From assembly GCA_905221605.1 (NCBI GenBank), contig CAJNDS010000347.1, forward strand, positions 345,001-409,000: a DNA stretch of 64,000 bases, written 5' to 3'. The stretch is from Symbiodinium natans. Taxonomy: Eukaryota; Sar; Dinophyceae; Suessiales; Symbiodiniaceae. The first letter of the stretch is position 1. The number at the start of each line of letters is the position of its first letter. The notes under the pieces are model-generated. The model did no database searches, was not told the DNA's origin, and saw nothing but the letters and a program-made list of their open reading frames with translations. Below, one piece after another: positions 42,431 through 54,414 of the stretch. The translations under genes were made by a program, and so were the position numbers.

Positions 42431-44107
42431 ATCTTTACATGGTAATAGAACATACCGCGAAATAGAAGTAGGCGATAGTGTTACAATAATGCGTAAACAG
42501 GGCAGTAGCGAAAAAGAGAAAACGAGCCATTGGGTGAGAGCCCCTCAGAAGTTAACCAAACAGACAAGAAATTCGGATAAAAACATGTTTGTTTAGAGAA
42601 CGATGGTAAGAGAGGATATTGACGCCACGAATTAGAAAAGGTGTAGAAAACCTGCTTGAAATAGCGAGGTTAGCAATGCTTTGCGGCTCTTCTTCCGAAG
42701 ACTCAAAATGAGTTGCTTGGTTCTGAACTTGGCCGTCTTACCTGCTACATTTCCTTGATTGGTCAGAATTTTTGCGACTCCACCCGAAACTCTCACACCC
42801 ACTGTTCTTCTCATGCTGGGTGTGTCTTTCATATGCAGACACACCGTGGTCGCACTGATCTAAACCATAACAAACCATAACAGGATGCAAGCCAGGCCCA
42901 AACGATTTGGAACATGACCATGAACACCTGCCACACAAGGCAAGCCACACACTGTTTTTGGGGTCCTTGGGTTTCATTCTCAGGCGCGCTGCTCATGTCC
43001 CAGCTCAGTGACACACTGCTGACGATGCGCCATTGGCAGCATGAGCAGTCTAGTGCGTATTTTGACGCGTACTGAAAGCTCCTTGCTGCATGTACTGTGA
43101 CACTCTTGGCATTCCTGCTGCGTGTTGTGCAGCAGACTCCTCCGCCGGCGGCAAGTTTCCGGTTTCCCCCGTCTGGACGTCCTTCTGACCGAAGCTTCGG
43201 CGAACAACATAGCCGAGCTGATACCGAAGGGGCAGGGGCTGCCCATGGGTTGAAATTGAGGGGAATGGGGGCGGTGGGGGGGGGGAGGAGGTCAAGAAAA
43301 GCAGCTTTCATGTTGGGATCACCTTGCCTCCAGGAGGGGCATTCTGACCGAGGCAGTGTGCCCCATCGCCAGAGAGGCCGCCTCCTGAATCTGCATCCGT
43401 CTCACCAGAGAAGCCTGCATAGAATTCTTGTGATATTCAAGAAATGCCTTCCACCTTTTTTCTGAAGGTCTGAAGGCGTCGAGCCATCGTTTGTCACTGT
43501 GTTTTTGGTACATCTCGAAACCCGATTCAATCCTCCATCCCATGTGCAACTCCGAGGAGCGCAGTGCCTCCGCAGGATGACCGTGGACTGTTCAAGGCAG
43601 CTCAACACCCGTACAATGTACAAATATGTACAATGTACAGTTATCACAGTTATCACAAGACGCAGCTGCACATGCACGCACACACACAAAGGACGACCCA
43701 TCTCTGCTCTGGCGCTTTTGGACAGGCCCCGCCTTCGAGACGATGGCCCATACGGCTCCGCCCACGACCCCGATGACAATTCCCAAGAAGACTGTGTCAC
43801 CATTCGCCCCCCACCACCTGCGCACAACACCTTGGGCACGTTGTCCATGTGTCAGACGTGTCTGACAAAGCTCCAGGTTGGCGTCGTCAGAGAGGTCCTG
43901 AAGCAGCACAGCTATCGGTACCGTTGGTACGGGTTCCACGCGCGGATTGATGCCAGTGCTAGCTGTCCCCATGGCATTCACCATCATTCACCCACACGAG
44001 CAAGCCCAACAGCCCAACGGGCATGGCTTTCCAGAGGCCCCGCTTCATGGGAGCCGCGAAGTGAAACGCCAATCAACTGCTTTCATGCTTGAGTCAAGCC
44101 ACCAAGC
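42431..44107. other. No gene recognised with confidence
   Basis: 42431-42760 is richer in A/T. A minus frame at 43592-43987 contains a plausible single transmembrane segment (VFLGIVIGVVGGAVWAIVSK) and a following minus frame (43319-43549) is rich in basic and aromatic residues; together they might be a small membrane-protein gene, with weak support. A GTACAATGTAC-type palindrome cluster lies at 43610-43645. Confidence 0.3.
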
Positions 44108-44204
44108 AAGGTCCAAGTCACTCCACCGGGACGCTTCTCCACGAGCCTGAGACCCGAAAGCCACCACAGCCTCGACCGACGGTGTCTTTGTGGCCCAATC
44201 CCGC
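44108..44204 (-). pseudogene. 97-bp fragment copied from the nucleotidyltransferase domain of the 1072-aa gene
   Basis: The stretch matches 40044-40140 at all but two positions. That part of the parent encodes the end of the linker and the nucleotidyltransferase core (VVVFGSQARGE and following). The copy begins and ends abruptly and has no matching flanks, so it is a dead fragment. It abuts the first part of the duplicated segment. Confidence 0.9.
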
Positions 44205-44433
44205 TGACCCGCGCAAACACTGCCGAGATAGGTTGTGCGCTACCTTACCTACTTACCCATTAAAAATGCTTCTGGGAAACAGTTCTGGGCTGGGGACACT
44301 GAGGCTCACGACCCGAAGGATCTTGCAGCCCTATCTTGACACCAACTTACATCCCCCCAGCAACCCCGGCGAGTCCGTCCACTCACAGCTTTGGTTTTGC
44401 CACAGACGCCAGGCTCCCAGAATGCAGCTACGG
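44205..44433. repeat. Segmental duplication, second copy, left part
   Basis: Matches about 41713-41968. It stops at GCAGCTACG, where the first copy continues within 30 bases into GAGCCGACAACATCC; here that continuation is found only from about 45412. Confidence 0.8.
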
Positions 44434-45407
44434 CAACCAGTGAATGGCTGTGAAGACGTCTGAGCCGCAAGCTTTGCAGTGTCAGTGCCCTGGTCAGCAA
44501 AACAGGGCCTCTCTGCTGGGCTTCATGGCCTGGGATTTTGCTTAGGTACAGTTGGGTCCTCGTCCGTCTCATTCGTACGTCTTCCAAAAGCCATTCAGAA
44601 ACTCTACAAAACTCATGCTGCGACCCTACTCTGGGCTGTTGGGTGTGCAGGGAACCAAGCGCCAACTGAGCTTCTGATAGCTTTTTACCTCCTGGCCCGT
44701 GTGGCTCTAGCCTCTAGCCTCTAGCCACTCTAGCCTGCGCTCTCTCAAAGACCTAACGTCTTTCATGAACTCTACGAGGTCGAACCGAAGTGTCAGCTAA
44801 ACTACGGAGCCCGTCGTCCCACCCGCTCACGCCCCTGGTCGCAACTCCGACCAGTATGAGCCGGCAGAGATGGCGGATCCGCGAGTAACTCGGCCAGAGG
44901 CCTGGAGACGCAGAACATGAGCTGACACGACTGGTCGCTAGAAAAAGCCACTTTTCCGGCCTCAGCTTTTATCCCGGTTGACGTTGAAGGCCCTGCCGAT
45001 GTGGTGCCATCATGCAAACTTGAAGAGTCGGCAAGAGAACCCAACGCCAAACATGATGGAGGGGCGTGAAGGACAGCGACACGTACGGGAAGAACTCCTC
45101 ATCACCGTCTGCCTGCCCGCCATTCGAGCGTCTAATGCTTTAGGTCTGCAGGGCCACCACAGCCACGGCCACGCATGTGTCCAATTCGTTCCATGTGTCT
45201 CCCACCTCTGACATCGCGCTGCCCATGGCGCCGGCCTCGCAAGAGGTGTGTGTCCGTGTGTGTCCGTGTGTGTGGGGAGGGCCGCGACTACTAATTTGAC
45301 ATGCGACGTCTATGCATCAGGTTTTCACTAGATCTCGATAGATTCTTCGTGCAAGTCGATCTGTGCAGGTTTCTTTGGCGACGCAGCGGGCATCAAACGG
45401 AAAGGTT
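44434..45407. other. About 970 bp present only in the second duplication copy
   Basis: This stretch separates the two halves of the second copy. It holds CTCTAGC repeats (44705-44735) and GTGTGTGTCCGTGTGTGT (45243-45275). No terminal inverted repeats or target-site duplication could be seen at its edges. No gene recognised. Confidence 0.55.
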
Positions 45408-45955
45408 ACAAAGAGCCGACAACATCCGACAGCATCGACATAGGCATAGGTCATGGTATCAACAACGTGATTTGCCCATGGTCTAGAAGCCAATGTAGAG
45501 TCGCATAGAGTCGTGCAAGCCGATCTTGACACCGGTACGCCGTGGCGGTGTGCACTTACGAGGAAAACGACACGTCATGTACGCCGCCCCGACGATAGTG
45601 TCTCGTGTAAGTGACAGTATCCTACATCTGACGACAGAATTCGTCAGTTTTGGGCAGTATGGAGTCATACTCCATCTAGCTGTATCTCCGTTGACCGAAA
45701 CAACCTAGATTCTTGCCCGACAACGAAGCAGCACAGTACCAGCAAGTCTATCTTTTCAGCTTCAGGAAGACAGTGCTCTGCGAATGATGCGATTCACCCT
45801 GAAAAGTAGAGACTTTAGCGCACCTCCGATTTAATCCCATGTCCGTGGCTGGTATGCCCGAAACTTACAGGAGCCAGGGTTAGAGAGTGGTAAGTCACAC
45901 CAAACCCACCCAAACTTTTCAGCACGCCACTTCTCCAACAACACTAAACGAACAC
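45408..45955. repeat. Segmental duplication, second copy, right part
   Basis: Matches about 41990-42430, including the blocks GTGTCTCGT-TAAGTGACAG, ACTCCATCTAGCTGTATC, GCAAGTCTATCTTTTCA and AATCCCATGT-CGTGGCTGGT. Confidence 0.8.
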
Positions 45956-46299
45956 ACCCCACCCCTCAAATCCTTCTTGAAGGACCACCTGCAGGAAATA
46001 AGTAGGCGTATTTGGACGTCTTCGGAGGGAAGTGTCTTTCGATGGCCAGACGAGATACTTTGCGCTGCTTTCCCTCCACCCACCCATGTGCTACGGGACA
46101 AACTTATTCACAGCAAAATTTCTTCAGAATAGAGCTGTCAAAAAAACACAAGGTTCCAATCTGTTCCAGAGGTTTGTTCCCCACCCTCGGTGTGAGGTTG
46201 TTAGATTTTAAACTCAACTCTGCTCACTCTGCTCCTCGCCCGGAACTCTTCTCCTCCCCCGGAACTCTTCTCCTCGCCCGGTCTACTCCTCGCTCACCC

Positions 46300-46745
46300 C
46301 TCAGATCCCAACCCCAAAGTGTCCCTGGAGTGCCCAACTCTAGAGTGTCCCTGGAGTGCCCAACCCCAGCATCTCCCTGAAGTGCCCAACCCCAGATTCT
46401 CCCCAGAGCCCAACCCAGAGTGTCCCCGGAGTGCCCAGCCTCGGAGTCTCCCTGGAGCCCAGAGTCTCCCTAGAGTGCCCAACCCCACAGAGTCTCCCTA
46501 GAGCCCGCAGTGCCCAGCCCACAGTCTTCCTGGAGTGCCCAACCCAGAGTCTCCTTAGAGTGCCCAGCCCAGAGTGTGCTCTGGAGTGCCCAACCCCAGA
46601 GTCTCCCTGGAATGTCCAGCCCCAGAGTCTCCCTGCAGTGCCCAAGCCCTAGAGCGTCACCACTTGTTGTGGAGTGCCCAACAGAATGTCCCCGGAGTGG
46701 CCAGCCTCAGTGTGTCCCTGGAGTGCCCAATCCCAGAGTATCTCT
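46300..46745. repeat. Minisatellite of about 25-28 bp (GAGTGCCCAACCCCAGAGTCTCCCTG)
   Basis: About sixteen units with variants such as GAGTGTCCCTGGAGTGCCCAAC. All frames stay open through much of it because the unit lacks stop codons on both strands; this gives false reading frames of 60-120 codons. A shorter GGAACTCTTCTCCTC repeat precedes it (46240-46285). Confidence 0.9.
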
Positions 46746-46759
46746 ACCAAGAGAGGGTG

Positions 46760-47620
46760 GGGATGTTCGAAGTAAAAAATTTTGTTGGGGGGGGATTTGG
46801 CACTTCAACGTTGGGTTGTACCTCCAAAGTAAACATGCTAACGAGGCACCATCCCTCTAAAGGAAACAGGGTTTAGCAGGCACAATGGAGATTTAATGCT
46901 CCAAATTCCATCAAACATCCACCTACCTCGACAAATACAATTGTAACCAAGGAAAGGAACGAAAAGGCCTTCCACTACTGCTGAGGACGGCGCGGAACAA
47001 GCCTACCACTGCGGCACAAAACCTACAGGCCCTGTCTCGATAGGATCATTTTAAAGCCGAGGGTAAGAATCGTGAGTCTAGAGGGGGTTTATATTTTCCC
47101 AAGAAGAACGACAAACACTGTTCCGTTCCTTACATAAACCATAATCGAACTTTTTCAATACTATGGCACACATGTTAACGTTTAAAGGTTAAATCGTCCA
47201 TGACTTCACCTGTTATCAAGTTTAAGCCTCCTTAATTTGGGTTATTCCCTGTTCGTGTTTATTACCATTAATTTGAAAGTCTCCATATCAAAAATCCCCC
47301 TTTGTGCAGTGTGGCTTTTCTAAATGCATGTTACCCGGCCCTCTTCCCGGCATCGTACCTGATCCACAATATTATCATGTCTTTTTTCTTTGGGGAACTC
47401 AAAAGCTTAATTGTTCAGCGTTTCACGATTAAAACATCCTTGAAAGCGCACATTGCCAGGTTTCACAGGCAAGTCACAATGACGCAGGCCCAGAAGAGAA
47501 ACAACATCACCAAAGCAGACACACTTCAAAAAGCAAGCCTCACACCAGCTCCTCTCTATTTCTCTCAGGGATGCCATTATATGGACAAGTGATTGTGCTG
47601 CCGAGTTGCTGGATCCTCTT
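46760..47620. other. A/T-richer spacer downstream of V-ATPase C, nothing recognised
   Basis: No frame beyond about 96 codons and no family resemblance. It lies between the minisatellite and the last V-ATPase C exon, so it includes that gene's 3' flank. Confidence 0.45.
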
Positions 47621-47622
47621 CT

Positions 47623-50600
47623 TTATACTTGACTAGACTTCATGGCCCCCGCCTGCTTTCCCAGCGTCTCCCCAAGGATCTTCCTTGCCGCCGTGGCGTC
47701 ACCCTGCCAAGGCGCGGCATACGTTGCATCCCGGTCTGAATTACCCATCATTTCATTGGCCTTGGGACTGAGGATGAAGGCTGCGAAGGAGGGCGGCCTC
47801 AAGAATCTCCACATCTCCATCTATGGATCAATCTGAATCCATGACTCTGAGATTCTGGCATGCCGAATCGCAGCACGCTTTCCACGAAGACCCGCATGGC
47901 TTTGATGTGCATCCACGCCTTCGTGCCAAAGCGAACCCAAAAAACTCCTGAGTTTGTGGGTCGTGCGGACCGTAACTCCTTCATTCATCGTCACTCCGTT
48001 CATCGGGTGGGGGAGCTCACATGGACTCTGCTTTCCAACTGCTAACAACAGCAAAACATTTCAGACTTCCGGTCTAGGAATTCGAGAGAAAGCAAAAGAG
48101 AGAGAAAGAGGGAGACACAGAGGGAGAGGGAGAGGGAGAGGGAGAGCAAGAGGGACAGAGAGGGAGAGAGCGAGAAAACAAATATCATTCAGATGATTCA
48201 GCTCCCTTGGCTGAGGCTTGGGCAACGAAGACATCAGACCATGAAGCCTGGAACAGCGAGTTCCAAGGTGTTCCAAGGTACACGGTTGGGGACTGCGCAG
48301 CTCCCGCAGCTGGCTAACTCCAGTCCTGGTAGAGTCCGTGAACGAGATCCCGCTGCCTTCTCAGATCCATGACACAAAGTAGCCAAAGATTTCATGCAAA
48401 GCAGAGTAGAACAAGTAGAACTAAGTAGAACCCTCTTTGGTTCATCTCAGCGCCTCTTCACCGACTCCTCGACAGACTTTCGCTGCTGCTCCAACTTGTG
48501 GTAGCCTTGCGAAACATCCCAGTATTGGGTACATCGGGTACTTGCTTGCATCCTTCGCTCGAGCTCCAGGCCATCCTTGCTATACTCGAAGTCCCGAACC
48601 TGTCACAAGCAACCGCATTCCATCACAGCCTCCGCTAGTCTCCGCAGACGATGAATGGTGCTGCGCCGGTGCAGCGCACACTTGCTGCTTTGCTTTGAGG
48701 CCCTGGCTGTGAAGCGTTTCTCTCTACACATCTTCTTGAAGCCTTCCACTGCACTCCGGAACCTCAACCGGGATGGGTCTTCGAAAGATCTGGTAAGTCT
48801 ACATGCAAGCTAAGCTGCATAACGACTCGCCACAAAGTGTTGCCATCCTGGATAGCTGCAGAATGCTGCAGAATGCTGCAGACTGCTGCAGACTGCTGCA
48901 GACTGCTGCAGACTGCTGCAGACTGCTGCAGATGTCACTCCCGCCAGCTTCCCAAGTGTCCTTATCCTCGATGCCTTTGAATTGTCTGGCAGACTTCGGC
49001 CTGAGCGGCAGTGCTCAGCACACTTGCCTAGTGTCTTTTGTTGTCTTACGGTGTGAAGCACTGCTTATACAGCTCGGGCTCTCGCACGACGTTTTCCTGC
49101 ATCTTCTCATAGACTTTCAGGAAGTCATCCTGAAACACAGTAGCGGGGAACTGCTCAAAGGCACAAGTTGCACGCTGGACACTGCCTCACCACCTCTTGG
49201 GAGAATGACCGGCATGGTCGTGAGGTGCTCGGTCCTGGAAATTGGGGCAGGACGCTGTAAAACATTGACGGAAAAGCACGCAGCGTGTGCGCAAGGAGCT
49301 GGGACAAAGCTGAGGCTGGCGGCACAATGAAATCATCATCCGGGCCTCCATCGGCCTTCACCTCTCAAAAGGACTTTCCTTTTCACTGTGACGCTCTGTT
49401 CATTTCGCCTTTAAGAGACCCCGTTTCCCACAAGTTCAGGACGGGCTTGCCCACAGTGATGTCGTGATGCAATGACATGAAAATATCCGCTCTCACTCGT
49501 GCTGTTCTTCCTTCTTGCCTCCCTCTCGCTCCATTTCTTCAGAGCATGGGTTCCGCGCCTAAGGCATTCCATCTCTCCTGCTGACTTGTCACTTCTACTT
49601 GGACAAGCCCTCGGTTTTGCTGAGGTTTTTCGGATCGCCTGTGTGGAGTGGACCCCCCACCCTGACTCTTTAGCCTTTGCGCATTCCTCAGTTCATCCTT
49701 CACGGCCCCCACACTTCATCAGTCTGCTGTCGTGTACTTCCCCCCTCGGCATACCTTCCGAACAGCTTCCTTCGAGTGCCCGACCGCGCGTGTTCTGAGA
49801 ATCTGGAGTCGTGGGAGTCTTGGAGAGTGAGAACGCACCGTGATGAGCCCGCTGCGACACTGAGCCTATTATCAAGATATTGAATGTGGGCTTGCCCTTC
49901 TCCTGCCGCCTTGTCGGACCTTTCCCTTGGCACCGTTTGTTGGAATTGGAGATGGTATGCGACAAGTCTGTGTCCTCTGTGAGCGCAAAAACTTGCGGTT
50001 TCTTCGTCGTGAGCCTTTTGCAATCTTTGACAACAGCAGTTAAGCATCGCCTGCTATGTTCACCTCTGCCTCAGGGATGAGAGGTTTGTGTAGGGCTCTC
50101 TTGGCACTTCATTCACACAACACAAAGGCGAGATGACAATCCAAAGCACCTCTGAGACAAACTTGTTGCTGATGACAGCCGAAAGGGCACACACATCTTC
50201 TGGCCTTGTCTGGTGTGAGGACGTCGATGAGGTCACGGCCTACCATGCTTAATCATGTCTGGACTGATCTGGACTTGCAGCTCCCTCTCTCAGCCCTATC
50301 GCACTGTATGGGTCCTGCGAGGCTGGCGGCATCCTTCTTCGACAGGCTGCCTTTAAAAAAGTTAAATCATCAGTGCTAGCTACGAAGCTGGCAAAGCGCC
50401 AGTGCTACTCTTCGCTGACTGCATCTGATTGCTGAACCGAGGTCGTCGCCCATCTGAGTCTTGAAGTCATTGAACTGCGCTGTCTTGTTTCTGGCTTCTT
50501 CATCAATGTGATTCACCACCGACCTCAGCTGCAAATTTAGAGCAACTTGTCTCCATGGTCTCAAGAGTCCGAGCCCTCGGCATGGTCCACGTCAGGGTGT

Positions 50601-53393
50601 CTGAGATTGATCGGCTTTTGGGAAACTTCGCCTCATCCCAGGACCACGTCCTGCATGAGAGAAGGGGGTGAGGGGATCACGGGGAGCACGGGGGACCACG
50701 CAAGGAGCAAGGAGCAAGCATCAGCTGGGAGCTTGGTATCGCGCGCCAAGTAGTCCAGGACCGGCATTTCCTGTCCACAGAAACGACATGGAAGCGACCA
50801 AAGTCTCCACATCCCGATTACTTGCCCCCCTCTACGCTTCTCTCCAGGGTTTTATTGCGGCACCTTCCGCTGCGACTTCACCTTGAAGGCAGCCTTGGGA
50901 TCAAGCTCCACATACCTGGCAGGCACTGGGTGAGGCTACCGTAGCATAAGAGCTGCTTCCGGACACATAGATCCAGCAACGGTTCAGAGGGCTCTTGGTG
51001 GGGCGGGTGGGCGGGGGGGGGGGGGGGGGGGGGGGGGTGGTCACAGCATCAAGCGTGTGTTTCAGCACTTTCGAGCATCTTGCAGCATTCACAAGTGGAA
51101 ATCTCTGTGCTCGCGCGGACTCGGGGTACTAAGGTTATGGCTGGCGCTCCAGGCGGTGTAGGATGCTGTCTACCTGAGAGTCGGCCTTCGCGAGGTCGTC
51201 CTGAACACCAGCGCTCAGTGACTCATCTAGCCTGATTGCCATCGGGTTCTCCATGAGTTCTTACTTCAATGTGGGGGGCATCTGAAACAACAGATTTCCT
51301 CCTAACCGATTGCAGTACCTCGCGTCGCGCTCCGTGTCCGTGTTGCTGCCGATGCCCAACCGAAGCAACTCTAAGATGGGAGTCCCACGTTGGAAGGCGG
51401 TCCATGTAGCAGTGTAGCAGTGCAAGTCAGTGCAAAATGTCAGTCTTTGCCACGACCGCTGGCAGCTTTAAAGGTCTTAATCGACATGGGGCACTTTTAA
51501 GAAACCCTACACAAGAACGGCAGATGTCTCCGTCAGGCGGATGAGGTTGTCGAAGGATCCAAAGAGCAGGGACCGCTCCCCGTCCGGCACATCGAACTTG
51601 CAGGGCTCCTTCCGCAAGGGGGATGAAAAGGCATGGGAAGGCACACAAAACCCAAAAATGTCGCTGGGCCAAGATGCCCAACAGGGAACTTCGCAGAAGA
51701 AAAGCGTTTCGAATGTGTCTGCTTTGTGACAAGGCCCAAGATGCCCGATTGGGAACTTCGAAGAGCAAAAGCGTTTTGAATGTGTCTGCTCTGCGAGAAG
51801 GCCCCAAGAAATTCGAAGACGAAAACCGCTTTGAATTCGTCTGCTTTGCGAAGAGGCCGCAAGATTCCCAACAGGGAGCTTCGAAGAAGACAAGCGCTTT
51901 GAATGTGTCTGCTCTGCGAAAAGGCCGCAAGATGCCCAATAGGGAACTTCGAAGAGGAAAAACGCTCTGAATGCTTTGCGAAAAGGCCGCAAGATTCCCA
52001 ACAGGGAGCTTCGAAGAAGACAAGCGCTTTGAATGTGTCTGCTCTGCGAAAAGGCCGCAAGATGCCCAATAGGGAACTTCGAAGAGGAAAAACGCTCTGA
52101 ATGCTTTGCGAAAAGGCCGCAAGATTCCCAACAGGGAGCTTCGAAGAAGACAAGCGCTTTGAATGTGTCTGCTCTGCGAAAAGGCCGCAAGATGCCCAAT
52201 AGGGAACTTCGAAGAGGAAAAACGCTCTGAATGCTTTGCGAAAAGGCCGCAAGATTCCCAACAGGGAGCTTCGAAGAAGACAAGCGCTTTGAATGTGTCT
52301 GCTCTGCGAAAAGGCCGCAAGATGCCCAATAGGGAACTTCGAAGAGGAAAAACGCTCTGAATGCTTTGCGAAAAGGCCGCAAGATTCCCAACAGGGAGCT
52401 TCGAAGAAGACAAGCGCTTTGAATGTGTCTGCTCTGCGAAAAGGCCCCAAAATGCCCAATTGGGAACTTCCAAGAGCAAATGCGTTTTGAATTTGAATGT
52501 GTCTGCTCTGCAATAATTGAAAAGGCCCAGCAAGCTTCAAAGTCCATGGACGCTTGTCAGGACGCGTGGTTCGATCTGCAAAGCTGCTAAGAATCTAGAT
52601 CTAAGCAGGACGAAGAAGCAATTTCCATAGCCCTCATCACGCTCACGGAGCGCCTATACCTGTAGCCTTCCTGAAAGTTGTGGGATGTGGTAAGGCTTTG
52701 TAGCGATACTCCGGTGTCTTTGTAAGGATCCTGCTCTCGGATTTCCTTCTGCTACTGTTTCTTAGGAGGTACTTTCCTGCCTTTCAAGCTCCCCCTGCTG
52801 CTGGTAGCTGCACACTGACAAGCCGAGTTGTTTCTAGACCTGGAAAGCTACTCTGGAAAGCTTTAGGCAATGACCGTGGGACATGTGCCGACCTGGATGG
52901 TGGCAGGAACGCCCCGCAGAGCGGGATACTGCTTCAGCCTGGGTACGAACTTTTGCTCAAACACTCCAGCGTGAGTAGCGTGAGTGAGGTGCACAGCCAC
53001 AGCATGGAATGCAGCTTCTTGTGCCAGCGAACATCCGTATCGATCCGAAACAAAACGGCGATCCCTAAACCTAATCTGGAGGCTACAGCTTGCAAGCCTT
53101 TTGCTTTTCCACGGGGTGCGGCTGCACCTGGACTCGACACACCGGGCTGCCGGCTGGGCCAGAAGAGCATCCTTTTTCGCGGGCGATTCCCTCAGCCAAT
53201 TTCGCATTTGCACAGATTACGCCATGAGTAATTGTCATCAGCATTGTAAGAGCCATCAACATAGTCTTCAAGAGATTTCAGGAGGCAGCACTGGGAAAAA
53301 TCCGCGAAGAGAAGACTAGTATGTGTAAGGATTGGGCTGGCCCTTTGCGCAGCCGACGGCAACTATCCAGAACTCTTGGCCCACGAGGCTCAT
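47623..53393 (-). CDS. V-type proton ATPase subunit C (Vma5-like), ten or more exons
   Basis: Subunit C joins the V1 motor to the stator and controls V1-Vo assembly. Exon pieces fall in the family's order: 53393-53330 starts MSLVGQEFWIVAVG; 51605-51530 has KFDVPDGE and LLFGSFDNLIRLTE; 51215-51150 has LAKADSQVDSILHRLERQ; 50645-50585 has TWSWDEAKFPKSRSI; 50535-50455 has LRSVVNHIDEEARNK and FNDFKTQM; 49130-49050 has DFLKVYEKMQENVV; 48755-48705 has FKKMCREKRFTA; 48580-48530 has VRDFEYSKDGLELERR; 47935-47865 has MHIKAMRVFVESVLRFGMP, the most conserved block; about 47795-47623 has SFAAFILSPKANEM and ends at TAA. The second exon and the piece between 50.4 and 49.2 kb were not found. Exon edges are approximate. 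The gene is housekeeping and gives no hint of a pathway link to its neighbours. Introns carry a 10-bp repeat, a 25-base G run and the 130-bp repeat. Confidence 0.8.
48090..48178. repeat. GA-rich simple repeat in a V-ATPase C intron
   Basis: AGAGGGAGA-type purine tract on the plus strand, pyrimidine on the coding strand, just upstream (in coding sense) of the MHIKAMRVFVES exon, where it could extend a polypyrimidine tract. Confidence 0.75.
48855..48932. repeat. 10-bp tandem repeat GCTGCAGACT, about eight units
   Basis: Units GCTGCAGAAT and GCTGCAGACT follow each other without gaps. Each contains the PstI-like palindrome CTGCAG. It lies in the intron after the DFLKVYEKM exon of V-ATPase C. Confidence 0.9.
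51013..51037 (+). repeat. 25-base G homopolymer in a V-ATPase C intron
   Basis: An uninterrupted G run preceded by GGGCGGGTGGGC. On the coding strand it is a C run between the HRLERQ and TWSWDEAK exons. Run length may be unreliable in the assembly. Confidence 0.85.
51660..52530. repeat. 130-bp higher-order repeat, five near-identical copies plus degenerate half units, inside V-ATPase C
   Basis: GCCGCAAGATTCCCAACAGG recurs at 51857, 51987, 52117, 52247 and 52377, exactly 130 bases apart. Each unit is two related halves of about 65 bp (GCAAGATTCCCAACAGGGAG and GCAAGATGCCCAATAGGGAA). Outer half units at 51660-51855 and 52430-52530 are more diverged. The minus strand is free of stops in all three frames for about 1.0-1.1 kb, giving three overlapping false proteins. 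Its position between recognised V-ATPase C exons places it in an intron. Confidence 0.9.
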
Positions 53394-53949
53394 GGCCCTG
53401 ACAGAGGATGCTCTGCCGGACGCGCACCAAAACTGCAAACCCTTTTCAACCCTCGTCAATGGCCTTATGGCCTCCAGTGTCCTAACCGACACCAGTATCG
53501 ACCCAAAACGCTGCGGAGTGGAGCAAAGATCATGGGCTCCCAGCTGCAAGGCATAGTTACAAGCTGCCAAGCCAGAGAATGGCACAACTTCGGCTCTTTC
53601 TGAAACTGGTGGATCTGAAGTCCAGGCAACATAACGCGTGTCCAAAAGAAGCGATTTGAGAGGCAGGGCCAGACCCCTACAACTACACACTATTCTCAAA
53701 GCTTGCTCACGGGCGCAGCAAATGTGATGCAGCACCTCGGCAGGATACGAGGGGCTTCTGGCGACTACGCGTGATGTGGTTGTTCGATGGAGACACAACA
53801 AGAATGACTTGGACCCCTACTTGCCGATGACCTGTTCAGGGCAATCCACATCAACAGGTCTTGAACAAACCACGAGCCTGCGACACAGCGTTTCTGTTCA
53901 ACCCGCCTTTCGCTCCTCCATAAGCTTGAAAGCTTCCCTGGCAAGCGGC

Positions 53950-54180
53950 GATTTGTGAAGAAAGCAAACATGTCAGCCAGGACTGGGGTGAAGTTGCTTG
54001 GGGGCTTGTTGGGGGGTGCTTTGGAGCAAAACGGCGATCTTGCGAAGAAGCCACACATGTCAGCCAGGATCGGGGTAAAGTTGCTTGGGGGCTTGTTGCG
54101 GGGTGCTTTGGAGCAAAACGGCGATTTTGCGATGAAGCCAGGATTGAGTTGCTTGGGGGCTTCTTGGGGGGCTCTTTGAC
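53950..54180. repeat. About 90-bp tandem repeat, 2.5 copies
   Basis: The unit runs ACATGTCAGCCAGGA, then AAGTTGCTTGGGGGCTTGTTG, then GGTGCTTTGGAGCAAAACGG. The period is a multiple of three and both strands stay open, but no family is recognised. Confidence 0.85.
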
Positions 54181-54290
54181 GTTTCAGAGCCACAAGCCGC
54201 GAGCAGGGCCTGAAACGGTCGAGCGGGAACTCCGCGCTCACATAGGGCTTCAGCTTGCCCTCGGTGGCCTGGGGGTGCGGATCTCAGGCG
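54181..54290 (-). CDS. Possible isolated exon of an unidentified gene
   Basis: A short minus reading, EGKLKPYVSAEFPLDRF followed by RLVALKRQ, has the look of the C-terminal end of medium-chain dehydrogenase/quinone oxidoreductases (GKLKP-V-FPL pattern). No other exons of such a gene were found on either side. Low support. Confidence 0.2.
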
Positions 54291-54414
54291 CTGAAAACTG
54301 GAATGAATTAACACACACACACTAAGAAATTCGCCTGGGCTTCCTGCCGAGAAGCGTCTGGAGCAAGCAGAATCGGATCGGGCCTCCTTCCCCTAACCCA
54401 ACCCTTCCCCACAC

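Noticed and set aside
46300-46860. Plus and minus frames of 60-120 aa
   Set aside because: Produced by the 25-28 bp minisatellite.
51427-52547. Three overlapping minus-strand proteins of 335-368 aa
   Set aside because: They are translations of the 130-bp tandem repeat in three phases, with V-ATPase C exon sequence at one end.
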